A program made the translations under genes and the position numbers. Shown piece by piece: positions 22,943 through 34,361 of a stretch of 64,000 nucleotides of DNA. Source of the stretch: Nemertoderma westbladi (lineage: Eukaryota; Xenacoelomorpha; Nemertodermatida; Nemertodermatidae); assembly GCA_032718475.1 (NCBI GenBank), contig JAUCBJ010007524.1:124001-188000 (forward strand), in the 5' to 3' direction. Position 1 is the first letter of the stretch; every line of letters begins with the position of its first letter. The notes beneath the pieces are model-generated. The model was not told the origin of the DNA. It did no database searches and was given only the letters and a program-made list of their open reading frames with translations.

Positions 22943-24120
22943 CTACTCTTTTTGTGTCATTTGACCACTAGTACTTAGCTTATCATACATTTTACGATTG
23001 TATGCATTTTTTGCAATCCGCACTTGTTGAATAACATGATTTCTAAGTCTGCGATATTCGTTCCACTCCATTGAATCATCTTGCGTTTTTAATGCTTTTT
23101 TATGGCATTTCTCACGTTTTCTAAAAAGTTGACGCAGAAATGGTGTGATCCATTTAGGATCGGTTGATCGTGATTTTACTACTTTATTAGGTATAAACTT
23201 GTTAATTTCCTCCTTAAGGCAATCATTTAATTTTTGTGCTATTTCGTTAGGATCTCTACTGTCTATAGCCGAAGTAAAGTCGTAACCCGAAATAAATAAC
23301 GAAAAACTTTCCCAATTTGCTTTAGCAAAATCAAATATGGATCTGCTGTATAAAGGTGGAGGTTTAATTTTACAATTAATTGTTATATAAACAGGTTTGT
23401 GATCTGAAATGAAACCTCCATCCTCATACTGCAGGAGAGGGTGGGTGCCATAGTCCAGAGTTAGTGCAGGTTTGTCAGAGAACACCAAGTCTAAGCAGGT
23501 GTTGCTAATGGGACGAGTTACTTCATGAATGTATTGTGTAAATCCTGTTTGTGCAGCAAATTGCTGGACTGGTAGAGAATCGCCAGATAAACAGTTACTA
23601 TTAAAATCGCCTGATAGGACAATACAATCGTAATTATTTGATTTTCTTATATCTTCAATTACCTCTGACAGTTTCCCCCAAAGCGATGATGGCGGCGTTG
23701 ATGGCACATAAACAGAAATAACCAAAAATCTTAACTTGCAATGGTAGATTTCAATGAAAATAGCATCCATGGTGCTATTCTCGAACGATGTCCTCCGTTT
23801 GTGAGGGATACTTTCCTTAATCAGTACCCCCACACCTCCGTAGTTATCACTACATTGCTTACTATAGAATTTATATGGAGATGTATTTAACTTGTCTTTA
23901 TTTTTATTTTCGGATGAATTATTAAACCAAATTTCATTTAGGCAAAAGATATCAATACCAAGATCACATGCTGTTTGATAAATGCTGTCAATTTTCTCCA
24001 TTGATACGATGTTGCTAGTTGGTATCCTTGGTAGTAGACTACGAACATTTAACTGGTAAATAGAAAATGGTCCAGGGTTAGATTGAACATCACCTGATAG
24101 ATCAATAATATTTTTTGTGT
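22943..24120 (-). pseudogene. Apurinic-type endonuclease part of the unit A non-LTR ORF
   Basis: Open from about 24112 (after a TAA that separates it from the leader frame) to TAG 22943-22945. It starts with SGDVQSNPGP, a 2A-like motif, followed by LNVRSLLPR, the usual first endonuclease motif. Then come FCLNEIWF, YGGVGVLI, VISVYVPS, LSGDFNSNC and ISDHKPVYI, the expected APE endonuclease series with the catalytic SDH near residue 200. The 352-codon frame from Met 24001 covers most of it. The same frame continues after the single TAG into the RT frame, so endonuclease and RT were one ORF2. This enzyme nicks target DNA to start reverse transcription. Confidence 0.85.
24068..24097 (-). other. 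2A-like motif (GDVQSNPGP) before the endonuclease, unit A
   Basis: On the minus strand these 30 bases read SGDVQSNPGP. The 2A consensus is D(V/I)ExNPGP, which makes ribosomes skip a peptide bond before the last Pro. Here Q replaces the E. A hydrophobic N-terminal frame (24475-24125) lies upstream in the same frame, separated by one TAA. Confidence 0.65.
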
Positions 24121-24569
24121 AATGTTAATTCTCGCCTGGTTTCAAATGAAACGTTTCAGTACAGCTGATCTGTTTGTGTTTATATGGCCGAGGACAGCCA
24201 CTGCGGGGGACGTCCGTAGACGAGCAGGGGCATCCCCAGCAACGGCCACACACGGCCCCAACTGGCCTCAAAGCCAGCGGTAAAATGGAAGGTATTAACC
24301 CTAACGTCTCACCAATATGTCGAGATGAACTACATAGTATCTGAGTATTACTGTGGTGAGCAGTAATACAATAATAAAGTTTAGGAGCAGGATGCAAAAG
24401 TAACACAAGGTAGAGTGATAGTAAAGCAAAAAATAATGCACAATGTCGATTAGCAATCATTATAAGCATAAACAATTCAGCAATTTGTCTGACGGTTATG
24501 TAATATGTTTATAATTGATGCTAGGTTAGAAAGGTAAAATTAATACAATGTATGTACGTATGTGTATTA

Positions 24570-24615
24570 GGGTGGTCCACAAATGTGCAAAAAACACTCC
24601 ATTTGTGGACTACCC
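24570..24615. repeat. Small inverted repeat GGTGGTCCACAAATG
   Basis: Perfect 11-bp arms GTCCACAAATG (24575-24585) and CATTTGTGGAC (24600-24610), extended to about 16 bp with one G-T pair. In unit B one arm has a mismatch (near 28855). It may be a tiny foldback element. Confidence 0.6.
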
Positions 24616-25361
24616 CAATGTGTATAGATAGATAGATAGGTATATATATATATACAAAATGCAATACATGCATGTATCGCATCAATAGTACTTTTAACAA
24701 TATTTCGTAATTCACAATTATTGTTTCGTAATAATTACTTTACAATCTTCAACATAGTTCCTGACTACTCCACCAAGTTACGCAACAGTTACTTCACAAT
24801 ATTTTAGTATCAATTACTAACATTGTTTCGTAACAATTACATCACAATTGTTTAGAATCAATTACTTACAATAGTTTCGTAACAATTAAATAGTTTCGTA
24901 ACAATTACATCACAATTATTTAGAATCAATTACTTACAATAGTTTCGTAACAATTAAATAGTTTCGTAACAATTACATCACAATTGTTTAGAATCAATTA
25001 CTTACAATAGTTTCGTAACAATTAATTCACAATAGTTTCATAGCAAATGCTTCACAATAGTTCCCTAACTACTTCGCAGTCAGGGAATTACTTCACAATA
25101 GCAATTATTCACAATAGCGTCGTAACAATAGTTCAGTAACTATTTTACAATAGTTTCGTAGTAATTAGCCTACTTCATACCATGAAGTACACTGTAAAAA
25201 AAGCTTAATCAATTATATGCACTGGGCCGTGGTGAATCGCCCCAGCAACTGGAATATTTGAAGCTACGCTTTACGGTATGTTTATTAGCAAATGTATTTA
25301 TATAATGTACATTACATCACCTATCACCTATATACTTTCTCAAAAATGCCTATGCCCTATA
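24616..25361. repeat. Minisatellite-bearing spacer, unit A
   Basis: AT-rich DNA. From about 24810 to 25030 it consists of repeats based on AGTTTCGTAACAATTA, built of about 68-bp units with an inserted 19-bp subunit. The palindromic ACTTCAtaccaTGAAGT lies near 25175. No gene. Confidence 0.8.
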
Positions 25362-25398
25362 TAGACCTCTGGCATATACTTATTATTACGCTTATACA

Positions 25399-25674
25399 TA
25401 TAGCGATTCCCGATCGACTGAACGAGCAGCATCCTGAACCGATATTAACGCGATGTCAAGCTCACCAGTTCCTTAGATACAACGAGGGAGGTTACCCGAT
25501 GAGCAACCCGATGATCAGTATCGACTTTAGCGGAAAGCGACCTCCGAGACCCATTACGCCGACCGTTACGACTTTAGATCCGTATACGGAGATTAAACCC
25601 TGTTCGACACCCGCTTTGATAGAGACGGCAGCGGCCATATACCGAGCCTATAAGGACCTAGAGTTACTGCAAAT
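25399..25674 (+). pseudogene. ORF3 fragment, unit B
   Basis: Repeats codons about 158-249 of the copy 1 ORF3 after the duplication breakpoint. The open frame 25292-25723 joins it to unrelated upstream DNA and downstream LTR DNA, so it is not a gene in its own right. Confidence 0.85.
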
Positions 25675-26049
25675 TACAATCCGAACTATGATTTCTACCC
25701 TTTTGATTAATGGTTCTATGTGATTAAGATGCGATAATCCCACGGGATTTTCTTTAGACTGTCAGACTGTTTGTGATTGCATGCGCCGTTACTGTAGCTA
25801 TTCATTCTAATGGAGGGCTAAGGTACCGGTAGGGGCGGCGGGTGCACCGGGGGGGGGGGGGGGGGTAGCGACGAAGGGAGTGCAGAGGATTCAAGAGCGA
25901 GCAACGCTGGCGGGGGGTCACCGTTGTGGTCGGAAGGCTAGCAGTGTAGAGAGAAGACCGGTCGCCGGTACAGTAATTAGGGGGCTGACGATCCAGATTT
26001 TGTCTCTATTTTGTAGTGTTAGGGGGGCAGGAATCGGGTTAGTTAGGAA
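25675..26049 (+). repeat. BEL LTR internal fragment, unit B
   Basis: Copy of 21416-21790, with a 17-base G-run at about 25850-25866 where unit A has 7 bases. Confidence 0.85.
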
Positions 26050-26053
26050 AAGT

Positions 26054-27054
26054 GGATGAGAAGGTGACACCTAAATGTTTGTAAGACTCTACCATAGGTA
26101 GGGCAGTATTATTGTAATAGACTGGCAAAGTCTGGTATGGGATACTACCAGCCATTGTCATTACTACTGTTTTGGATGGGTTAATTGTAACAAGCCATTT
26201 AAGTGCGCACTAATGAAGTGAACAGAGGTCTGTGTTTATAAAATGGGCCCTAACTGAAGGATGCTGTAATCGAGTGTACAATGACGTATCATCTGCAAAA
26301 AGTGATGCCGTGGATTTCAATACATCGATTAAATCATCGATATAAATAAGGAATAGCAGTGGACCCAAGATGCTGCCTTGCTAAAATAAGCTAAAATAAG
26401 CATATATACAGATGCAACGCCATCGAGTACAACCCGCTGGTAACGTCCCGACAGGTAACTTGCAAACCAACCTAGCAACCTCCCACGGATCCCAATTCGT
26501 TCTAGCTTGTGCAATAGGCCTTGATGCCATACACGGTCAAACGCTTTCGATATATCACAGAAAATAATATGTGACACATCGCCGTCGTCCCATGCACGGC
26601 ACCAGTCATCATAAAGTTGTAGTAAACGGTACACACAACCATCTCCAGATATTAAACCAGACTGATGTTCAGAAAGTTTATTACGTAGAAATTCCCAGAG
26701 ATGTTTACGAACGACAGTTTCAAATACCTTGGATAAAATGCAGAGCAATGAAATTGGCCGATAGTTGGAGCAATAGTATGTTTCGTTATTCTTAAAGACT
26801 GGGCTTACGTTAGAGTATTTCCAAAGGGAGGGAAATGTTGATGTTAGTAATGAGATATTAAATAACACTGCTAGCAATGATGATATACTTGTACGTATAG
26901 CTTTGATTACCTTGGGGCCAATGCCGTCTGGACCAGACGCTTTATCAGATGACAAACTAGTTAGTGATTCCAGAACGTCTTCCTCACTAATTGTTATATT
27001 TTCTAAGATTGTAATATTTTCATTTTCATAGTCCAGTATAGGCAGAGGGTTCAA
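26054..27054 (-). pseudogene. Reverse transcriptase part, unit B
   Basis: Protein identical to the unit A RT frame over 241 codons, with the same frameshift near 26385 and the FADD motif in the second frame near 26290. The 3' end is truncated at the LTR fragment. Confidence 0.85.
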
Positions 27055-27201
27055 TGGAGATAGTAGTTTTGTTTGATCAATAAAGAAGTTATTTAAGAGT
27101 TCAGTTTTTGCACTAGCCTCAACAAGACATGTATTGTTTTCGATTAGGAATGGTATATTAGTAACTTTTGTTTTCCCAAGGGTATTCTTTGCGAAAGAAT
27201 A

Positions 27202-28379
27202 CTACTCTTTTTGTGTCATTTGACCACTAGTACTTAGCTTATCATACATTTTACGATTGTATGCATTTTTTGCAATCCGCACTTGTTGAATAACATGATT
27301 TCTAAGTCTGCGATATTCGTTCCACTCCATTGAATCATCTTGCGTTTTTAATGCTTTTTTATGGCATTTCTCACGTTTTCTAAAAAGTTGACGCAGAAAT
27401 GGTGTGATCCATTTAGGATCGGTTGATCGTGATTTTACTACTTTATTAGGTATAAACTTGTTAATTTCCTCCTTAAGGCAATCATTTAATTTTTGTGCTA
27501 TTTCGTTAGGATCTCTACTGTCTATAGCCGAAGTAAAGTCGTAACCCGAAATAAATAACGAAAAACTTTCCCAATTTGCTTTAGCAAAATCAAATATGGA
27601 TCTGCTGTATAAAGGTGGAGGTTTAATTTTACAATTAATTGTTATATAAACAGGTTTGTGATCTGAAATGAAACCTCCATCCTCATACTGCAGGAGAGGG
27701 TGGGTGCCATAGTCCAGAGTTAGTGCAGGTTTGTCAGAGAACACCAAGTCTAAGCAGGTGTTGCTAATGGGACGAGTTACTTCATGAATGTATTGTGTAA
27801 ATCCTGTTTGTGCAGCAAATTGCTGGACTGGTAGAGAATCGCCAGATAAACAGTTACTATTAAAATCGCCTGATAGGACAATACAATCGTAATTATTTGA
27901 TTTTCTTATATCTTCAATTACCTCTGACAGTTTCCCCCAAAGCGATGATGGCGGCGTTGATGGCACATAAACAGAAATAACCAAAAATCTTAACTTGCAA
28001 TGGTAGATTTCAATGAAAATAGCATCCATGGTGCTATTCTCGAACGATGTCCTCCGTTTGTGAGGGATACTTTCCTTAATCAGTACCCCCACACCTCCGT
28101 AGTTATCACTACATTGCTTACTATAGAATTTATATGGAGATGTATTTAACTTGTCTTTATTTTTATTTTCGGATGAATTATTAAACCAAATTTCATTTAG
28201 GCAAAAGATATCAATACCAAGATCACATGCTGTTTGATAAATGCTGTCAATTTTCTCCATTGATACGATGTTGCTAGTTGGTATCCTTGGTAGTAGACTA
28301 CGAACATTTAACTGGTAAATAGAAAATGGTCCAGGGTTAGATTGAACATCACCTGATAGATCAATAATATTTTTTGTGT
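27202..28379 (-). pseudogene. APE endonuclease part, unit B
   Basis: Protein identical to the unit A frame over the 352 codons from Met 28260. It carries SGDVQSNPGP, LSGDFNSNC and ISDHKPVYI. It ends at the same TAG and is followed in frame by the RT. Confidence 0.85.
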
Positions 28380-28740
28380 AATGTTAATTCTCGCCTGGTT
28401 TCAAATGAAACGTTTCAGTACAGCTGATCTGTTTGTATTTATATGGCCGAGGACAGCCACTGCGGGGGACGTCCGTAGACGAGCAGGGGCATCCCCAGCA
28501 ACGGCCACAACTGGCCTCAAAGCCAGCGGTAAAATGGAAGGTATTAACCCTAACGTCTCACCAATATGTCGAGATGAACTACATAGTATCTGAGTATTAC
28601 TGTGGTGAGCAGTAATACAATATTAAAGTTTAGGAGCAGGATGCAAAAGTAACACAAGGAAGAGTGATAGTAAAGTAAAAAATAATGCACAATGTCGATT
28701 AGCAATCATTATAAGCATAAACAATTCAGCAACTTGTCTG

Positions 28741-29727
28741 ACGGTTATGTAATATGTTTATAATTGATGCTAGGCTAGAAAGGTAAAATTAATACAATGT
28801 ATGTACGTATGTATATTAGGGTGGTCCACAAATGTACAAAAAACACTCCATTTGTAGACTACCCCAATGTGTATAGATAGATAGATAGGTATATATATAT
28901 ATATACAAAATGCAATACATGCATGTATCGCATCAATAGTACTTTTAACAATATTTCGTAATTCACAATTATTGTTTCGTAATAATTACTTTACAATCTT
29001 CAAAATAGTTCCTGACTACTCCACCATAGTTACGCAACAGTTACTTCACAATATTTTAGTATCAATTACTAACATTGTTTCGTAACAATTACATCACAAT
29101 TGTTTAGAATCAATTACTTACAATAGTTTCGTAACAATTAAATAGTTTCGTAACAATTAAATAGTTTCGTAACAATTACATCACAATTATTTAGAATCAA
29201 TTACTTACAATAGTTTCGTAACAATTAAATAGTTTCGTAACAATTAAATAGTTTCGTAACAATTACATCACAATTGTTTAGAATCAATTACTTACAATAG
29301 TTTCGTAACAATTAAATAGTTTCGTAACAATTAAATAGTTTCGTAACAATTACATCACAATTGTTTAGAATCAATTACTTACAATAGTTTCGTAACAATT
29401 AATTCACAATAGTTTCATAACAAATGCTTCACAATAGTTCCCTAACTACTTCGCAGTCAGGGAATTACTTCACAATAGCAATTATTCACAATAGCGTCGT
29501 AACAATAGTTCAGTAACTACTTTACAATAGTTTCGTAGTAATTAGCCTACTTCATACCATGAAGTACACTGTAAAAAAAGCTTAATTATATGCACTGGGC
29601 CGTGGTGAATCGCCCCAGCAACTGGAATATTTGAAGCTACGCTTTACGGTATGTTTATTAGCAAATGTATTTATATAATGTACATTACATCACCTATCAC
29701 CTATATACTTTCTCAAAAATGCCTATG
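28741..29727. repeat. Minisatellite-bearing spacer, unit B
   Basis: As unit A, but the AGTTTCGTAACAATTAAAT subunit is present two times per repeat instead of once, and the array (about 29065-29405) is longer. This shows recent copy-number change after the duplication. Confidence 0.8.
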
Positions 29728-30059
29728 CCCTGCCCTATATTGCAATTTTTTTGTGCGCTATTATGTTTAAGTGCCCTGGCAGGAACTGACAGTAGCGGTA
29801 GCTAGTAATGCCGGTTCCTGCCATCGGTCAATCAGGGGTGGGTGGGGGAGGGGGGAGGGGGGGGAGGGGGGGGGGGGGAGAATTTCAAGGGATGCCGCCA
29901 GCCACTACTAAGTTCAATTCTGCTATATCCATAACCATAACCAATAGTTGTATTCCAACTATTTTTTACCTGTGATATCTGTTGTAAATAATTAAATTCT
30001 TATTTTTTGGAAGATTAGGTTTGATATTTATTTGTATTTAATTTATATCATTTTTGTTT
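29728..30059. other. Spacer with hairpin and G-rich tract
   Basis: A perfect 10-bp inverted repeat TGGCAGGAAC / GTTCCTGCCA lies at 29777-29786 and 29814-29823. At about 29836-29880 a run of G blocks (GGGG, GGGGGG, up to 13 G) could form a G-quadruplex. The right part is probably the 3' untranslated end of the next element. Confidence 0.6.
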
Positions 30060-31061
30060 TTACTGTAGTTCATTAATTAATTTGATTTTTAGTTTCCTAC
30101 CTAGTGTTTTTTTCGATTTGCTTTGTTTTATGTCGGTGTCTAAGGAGTTCCAGACAATGGCGCCGTGATATTTTAATGAATTTTGAGTTAGTAATAGTCG
30201 GGTCCGAGGTATAAAGTAGTTTTGGCGTGTCGTTGATCGAGTATTGTAAGTATGTAAAGTGGATGTTTGTTGGAACAATGATGTTATAAAAGATCGTTTT
30301 TTGTTATTACGGATTTCCCAGATTAGTTTAGCTGTTTCAAGTATGTGTAATTTGTCTATAGGTAGTATATTTAATTGTCTGTATAGTGGTGGTGCATGTT
30401 TCCGGTAGTGACTGAAGGTAATTGCTCTAATTAATTTGTTTATTTTAGTTTTAATCGGATTAATATGAACATGTTTAGCAGTTCCCCAGATCACTATACC
30501 GTACGTAATATATGGTTGTATCAAAGCGTAGTAAAGTAATTTCATAATGCCTAATGGTAGGATGTGACGTAATTTGAAGAAGATACCTATAGATTTTGAG
30601 ATTTTTTTTAGTACATACGCGCAGTGATTTTTCCATGTAAGTTTGTTATCTATCCATATTCCTAAAAATTTTGTTTGAGTTACTTTCTTGATTGGTAAGT
30701 TTTGCATATTTATATTGTTATTTATAGGTTCCTTTTTAAATGTAAAAATTAGGTGTTCTGTTTTTTTAAGGTTTAAAGAGAGCTGATTGTCAGTAAGCCA
30801 TTGTTCGACCTTTTGGAGTTCTGTGTTTACAGTGTCAGTCAGTATGGTCGGGTCTGTATGGCTGTAATGTAGGTTAGTGTCGTCTGCGAATAGGGTTGCT
30901 AGAAGTGTTGTACAATTGGGTAAGTCGTTAATGTAAAGTAGGAATAAAGTGGCGCTCAGTGTTGCTCCTTGTGGGGTTCCACAGGGAGACAGTATCGGTT
31001 CTGATTTTGTGTTGCCTATTGAAACAAAATGTGTGCGGTTATTTAAGAAACTGGATATTAG
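30060..31061 (-). pseudogene. 5'-truncated CR1/Jockey-like reverse transcriptase
   Basis: The minus frame is open from about 31058 to the stop at 30060. It begins in the middle of the RT: SPCGTPQGATLSATLFLLYINDL, then the catalytic TLFADDTNLH (about 30885). The C-terminal domain follows: KFLGIWIDNKLTWKNH and YGIVIWGTA, both typical of CR1/Jockey/L2 elements. Endonuclease and early RT motifs are missing. The break at 31061 abuts the Harbinger remnant, so this element was 5'-truncated on insertion there. Confidence 0.8.
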
Positions 31062-31430
31062 TTAAGAGACATTGTGCAATACGAAAAATGAAGAAATGCA
31101 ATCTGACATCTTGCTTAGCTTTGGTCTGATACTGTATTTTAAAATAGGAAAGCGGTGCTTCAGCTGTCCAAAAGTCTGTTCAATAACAACCCGATTTCTG
31201 GGATTGAATTTATTGAAAAATCCCTGTTTTGCATTTTGTCTATTTTCATTTGGCTTTATTAGAATGGCGTTAGGCCATAACTTGAATCACCTAACACCCT
31301 TTGCTTGCTATAGCCGACAAAGTGTCTGAGAGAACATTGGAAACAGTTGGCTGAGAAACTCCCATCACCTGCGTAACAGATATCTGGAACCGAGGATCAG
31401 AAAGATAGCCTAATGTCTCTTCCATCTTAA
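31062..31430 (-). pseudogene. PIF/Harbinger transposase remnant, internally deleted
   Basis: Minus strand. About 31428-31290 encodes a helix-turn-helix segment ending GVSQPTVSNVLSDTLSAIA, as in the N-terminus of HARBI1-type transposases. After a junction, another frame gives VLGDSSYGLTPF (second catalytic Asp block, about 31290-31255). After one more frame change comes VVIEQTFGQLKHRFPIL (catalytic Glu) and FFVLHN, ending with a stop at 31062-31064. The usual 100-150 residues between helix-turn-helix and second Asp are gone. The order and motifs are clear for DDE_Tnp_4 transposases. Confidence 0.8.
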
Positions 31431-32379
31431 TGTATAGGATTTAGCTCCACCACATAGACATGGTAGCCAGGTTCTATCAAGCCTTTCTGGGTAGCACTTT
31501 GGTCCAACCCGAAGAATTGAAAACATGCTGATGTAAGAATGAATAGACTGAAACCACAAAGTATGACCCCTTTGTGGTAATTCCAATGAATAAATAGTTT
31601 TTAAACATTAAATTTAACAAAATCCAACAGTTTAAATATTCTCAATAACCCACTACAGCACCCCAGAGATGCTTGGAAAATCAGCAACCTTTGACGAGTT
31701 AATCCAAGTAATAGGCATTTTTATTTATAAGAACTCTAGCAGGTGGTGGTTTTCTTAGAAATTGCTAGATCGTTTACTATTATTATTATTCTTTAATCCG
31801 CACCAGGGGCATATTCTACTGTACAAGGTTTATATTAAATTAGCACACAGTAAAAAAAGGAAATATATTTGATTAAAATACAGTCTTACACTAAAACTAT
31901 GCACCTAAGAAACCATGCGTCTACTGCACACAGGTGCTGAGGGTAAATCAAAAAAACCTTGTGTAAGGTCTACAAGAGTTAAAAACAATGTTCATTATTT
32001 GATTGTTCGAGTTCATTACTCGATTCCTCAGACTCCAACTGGCCTTATTAATAATTAATAATTATTGATTATATGATTGATTAATTATTGTTAACTATAA
32101 AAGGTAACCAACCATTTTGCTTTTTATTAATAGGAATGCAAGAAAAGGGTGTGAAAACTCCAAGCAAAAGCAATTGCTAGTTTTTATTAATACGCCTATG
32201 TCTGTCATTAACTCTCTCATATTATATTACTAACGATTATTCAATATGTCTGTATTAATGTATATTCAATTAGTACGTGTTCCCATTTAAAATATGCATA
32301 CCAACCCTTACATATGATTCACAAATTCTTATATGTACTTCTGCTATTAGCTTTGTATTAATATATATTTCTTTGTACG
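31431..32379. other. Spacer, no gene seen
   Basis: Mixed AT-rich sequence. AT palindromes occur near 32045-32090 (TTAATAATTAATAATTATTGA). It may contain the rest of the Harbinger element, but terminal repeats could not be placed. Confidence 0.6.
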
Positions 32380-32750
32380 TACTGATACTGGTACTGATAC
32401 TGGTACTGATACTGGTACTGATACTGGTACTGATACTGGTACTGATACTGGTACTGATACTGGTACTGATACTGGTACTGATAGTGGTACTGATACTGGT
32501 ACTGATACTGGTACTGATACTGGTACTGATACTGGTACTGATACTGGTACTGATACTGGTACTGATACTGGTACTGATACTGGTACTGATACTGGTACTG
32601 ATACTGGTACTGATACTGGTACTGATACTGGTACTGATACTGGTACTGATACTGGTACTGATACTGGTACTGATACTGGTACTGATACTGGTACTGGTAC
32701 TGATACTGGTACTGATACTGGTACTGATACTGGTACTGATACTGGTACTG
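32380..32750. repeat. 12-bp satellite array (TACTGATACTGG)n
   Basis: About 31 head-to-tail 12-bp units with only two irregularities: a C-to-G change near 32484 and one short unit near 32692. Open frames on both strands across it (repeats such as ISTS, LVLI, VPVS) are by-products of the 12-bp period. Confidence 0.97.
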
Positions 32751-33681
32751 TATGTACGTGTAGATTTAAGAAAAATCTCGAGGAAGACATAAATATTATT
32801 ATTCAAACGAGTTAAGTAAAGAGGTAGGAATTCATTAAATCTCGCTCTTCTCTTTACTTATTAGCTTAAATAATAATAATAATGTTAAATTATAGTTTAT
32901 AAAATAAATTCATACTTTAGATGTTCAAAAAGGGGTATATGTATATAAGTAAACAAAAAGTTAGTAAAACCGAAATTTCAAGGCAATGGTACTTGGAAAT
33001 TTAATATTGTCCACTACAATAGTTTGAATTATTCCTTCGCATGGAATCCAATGACAGATTCATCTTTCTACCTGTAGTGTTGCAACAGGTTCATAAGTTA
33101 TTTATGATCGTCGGTAAATCCCCAAGAACCGACAGCAATGCGGGCATCTGTGTTGTACGTCTTTACACTCGTCAACAACCAGTGGAATCAAACAACAACC
33201 AAATATGCACCTGTACAGATAATGATGTTAATTAATTTAAATAAAATCACATACATATGACAGATTTGGAGATTTGCAAACCTTTACATAGAATCTGATA
33301 ATCGTCTGTTATGCCATTTATGTATTAAGGTTTGGGATATTATAAAATAGTTTCATATTTTATTCTACAATGCCATGATTTATTGACCAGTTAAATATTA
33401 TTATATTTCTAATTTCAGAAGGTAATGTTGGAGATTCAACTAATTTTGTAAAACAATGTATACATTCCAGTATAGTGGGCTTCACTAACGATTTTAATGA
33501 TGGGAGAGCCAGGTGAACTTGGGGATTAAACGTCAAAATAAATATAGTTTTATTTTGCTTACGGGCATGGATTACTCACAAAGCCAAAGCCATGGAACCC
33601 CCCAGTAGTGGGACACGACAGAATGTGGGTTGTAGAAAATCGTGACCCACAGACATAATGAGAGGGGAGATTCCTTTGCGA
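32751..33681. other. Spacer, no gene seen
   Basis: AT-rich. It contains an inverted repeat AAGTAAAGAG / CTCTTTACTT at about 32814-32823 and 32850-32859. The 33041-33235 frame lacks any recognisable motif. Confidence 0.6.
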
Positions 33682-33957
33682 CTACCCATAACGGAGACAA
33701 ACGGCATTGTCCTCCTTGGACTCCTCCTTGGAAAGGTGAATGTCATGTAGCAATAGAGGTTTGTAGTTCAGCCAGGCAGACGCACGTTTCTCTGTAGACA
33801 GTAGGCATAACCTGTACTGTTGTTCTTCTAACTGGTTGTACACATCCTCCTTTTTAGCCTTTGCTACCATGGAGGAGGAGGCTTTCACCAACTTAGAAAC
33901 ATGCGTCTGCTCTTCCCTGTCTACCGCCATCGACTCACCCTCCAAGGAGACAAACGG
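33682..33957 (-). pseudogene. Fragment resembling part of an invertebrate RT-bearing protein
   Basis: Open for about 87 codons. The C-terminal half reads LLSTEKRASAWLNYKPL then LRYG. I recall a similar KGASSWL...LRYGW segment in predicted reverse-transcriptase-containing proteins of sponges and cnidarians; this is memory of a pattern, not a search. The N-terminal half is charged and probably helical. Both ends are lost. Confidence 0.3.
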
Positions 33958-34361
33958 ATCGCAAACCTGGGATCTCCAAACCTAACTGGAAGCGACAACA
34001 GCCGTCGTTCAACCCTGCATTACTGACGGCCGCTCCAACAGCCTACAAAGAAACCGCTCCACCGATTCCTATAGCGAATCGAAGCTGTCCGTTGTTCATG
34101 GAACTACTCGCGCTAGGAACACCAATGGCAGGAGCGACCAAATACTAGGCCAGCATAGGAGCAGTGCGGATCGACTGTGGCGATGGTGGCGAGGTGATCT
34201 ACTACTACAGTCACCAACAGAGTGGCATGGGATCCGATCGGATCCAACACACTCTGACAGCTTCAAAAAAGCACAATGCTAACCTATGGAGATTTAGCAC
34301 TCTGTTTGATTCTGTTGGAGAAAATATTTCCAACAAGTTCTGTCTGTTGGAGCCCATCTGA
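33957..34361 (+). pseudogene. Unrecognised degenerate coding-like stretch
   Basis: One plus frame is open for about 135 codons apart from a TAG near 34146. The first half is Pro/Ala-rich with a basic start (KPNWKRQQPSF), somewhat like a nucleocapsid tail. No domain is recognised. It directly adjoins the previous fragment but on the other strand. Confidence 0.2.

Larger units (their letters stand above)
21791..24480 (-). mobile_element. APE-type non-LTR retrotransposon, unit A
   Basis: Minus-strand element with a hydrophobic leader (about 24475-24380), a 2A-like motif (24068-24097), an endonuclease, an RT and a cut 3' end at the LTR fragment junction. Motifs fit the CR1/Jockey/L2 group. No poly-A tail is left at the 21790 side, so the 3' end is truncated. 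Confidence 0.8.
21153..25361. repeat. Tandem segmental duplication, unit A
   Basis: About 4.2 kb repeated at 25401-29727 with only scattered differences. It begins inside ORF3 (TAGCGATTCCCGATCG) and ends at CCTATGCCCTATA. Both units contain the ORF3 end, LTR fragment, non-LTR element and minisatellite. Differences include a G-run 11 bases longer in unit B, an 11-bp loss in unit B near 28505, and more minisatellite subunits in unit B. Confidence 0.9.
26050..28740 (-). mobile_element. APE-type non-LTR retrotransposon, unit B
   Basis: Duplicate of the unit A element. The 2A-like motif is at 28327-28356, endonuclease at 27202-28379 and RT at 26054-27054. It has the same TAG between endonuclease and RT and the same frameshift, so these breaks predate the duplication. 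The leader frame is altered by an 11-bp loss near 28505. Confidence 0.85.
25401..29727. repeat. Tandem segmental duplication, unit B
   Basis: Second copy of the unit at 21153-25361, separated from it by about 39 bp of unique sequence (25362-25400). Positions differ by 4248 at the start and 4259 after the G-run. Confidence 0.9.

Noticed and set aside
25292-25723. 143-codon frame that looks like an intact gene
   Set aside because: It is a chance fusion of spacer DNA, an ORF3 fragment and LTR sequence at duplication breakpoints.
32270-32806. Three long frames of ISTS, VPVS and LVLI repeats
   Set aside because: A 12-bp satellite without stops is open in every such frame; no sign of a gene.
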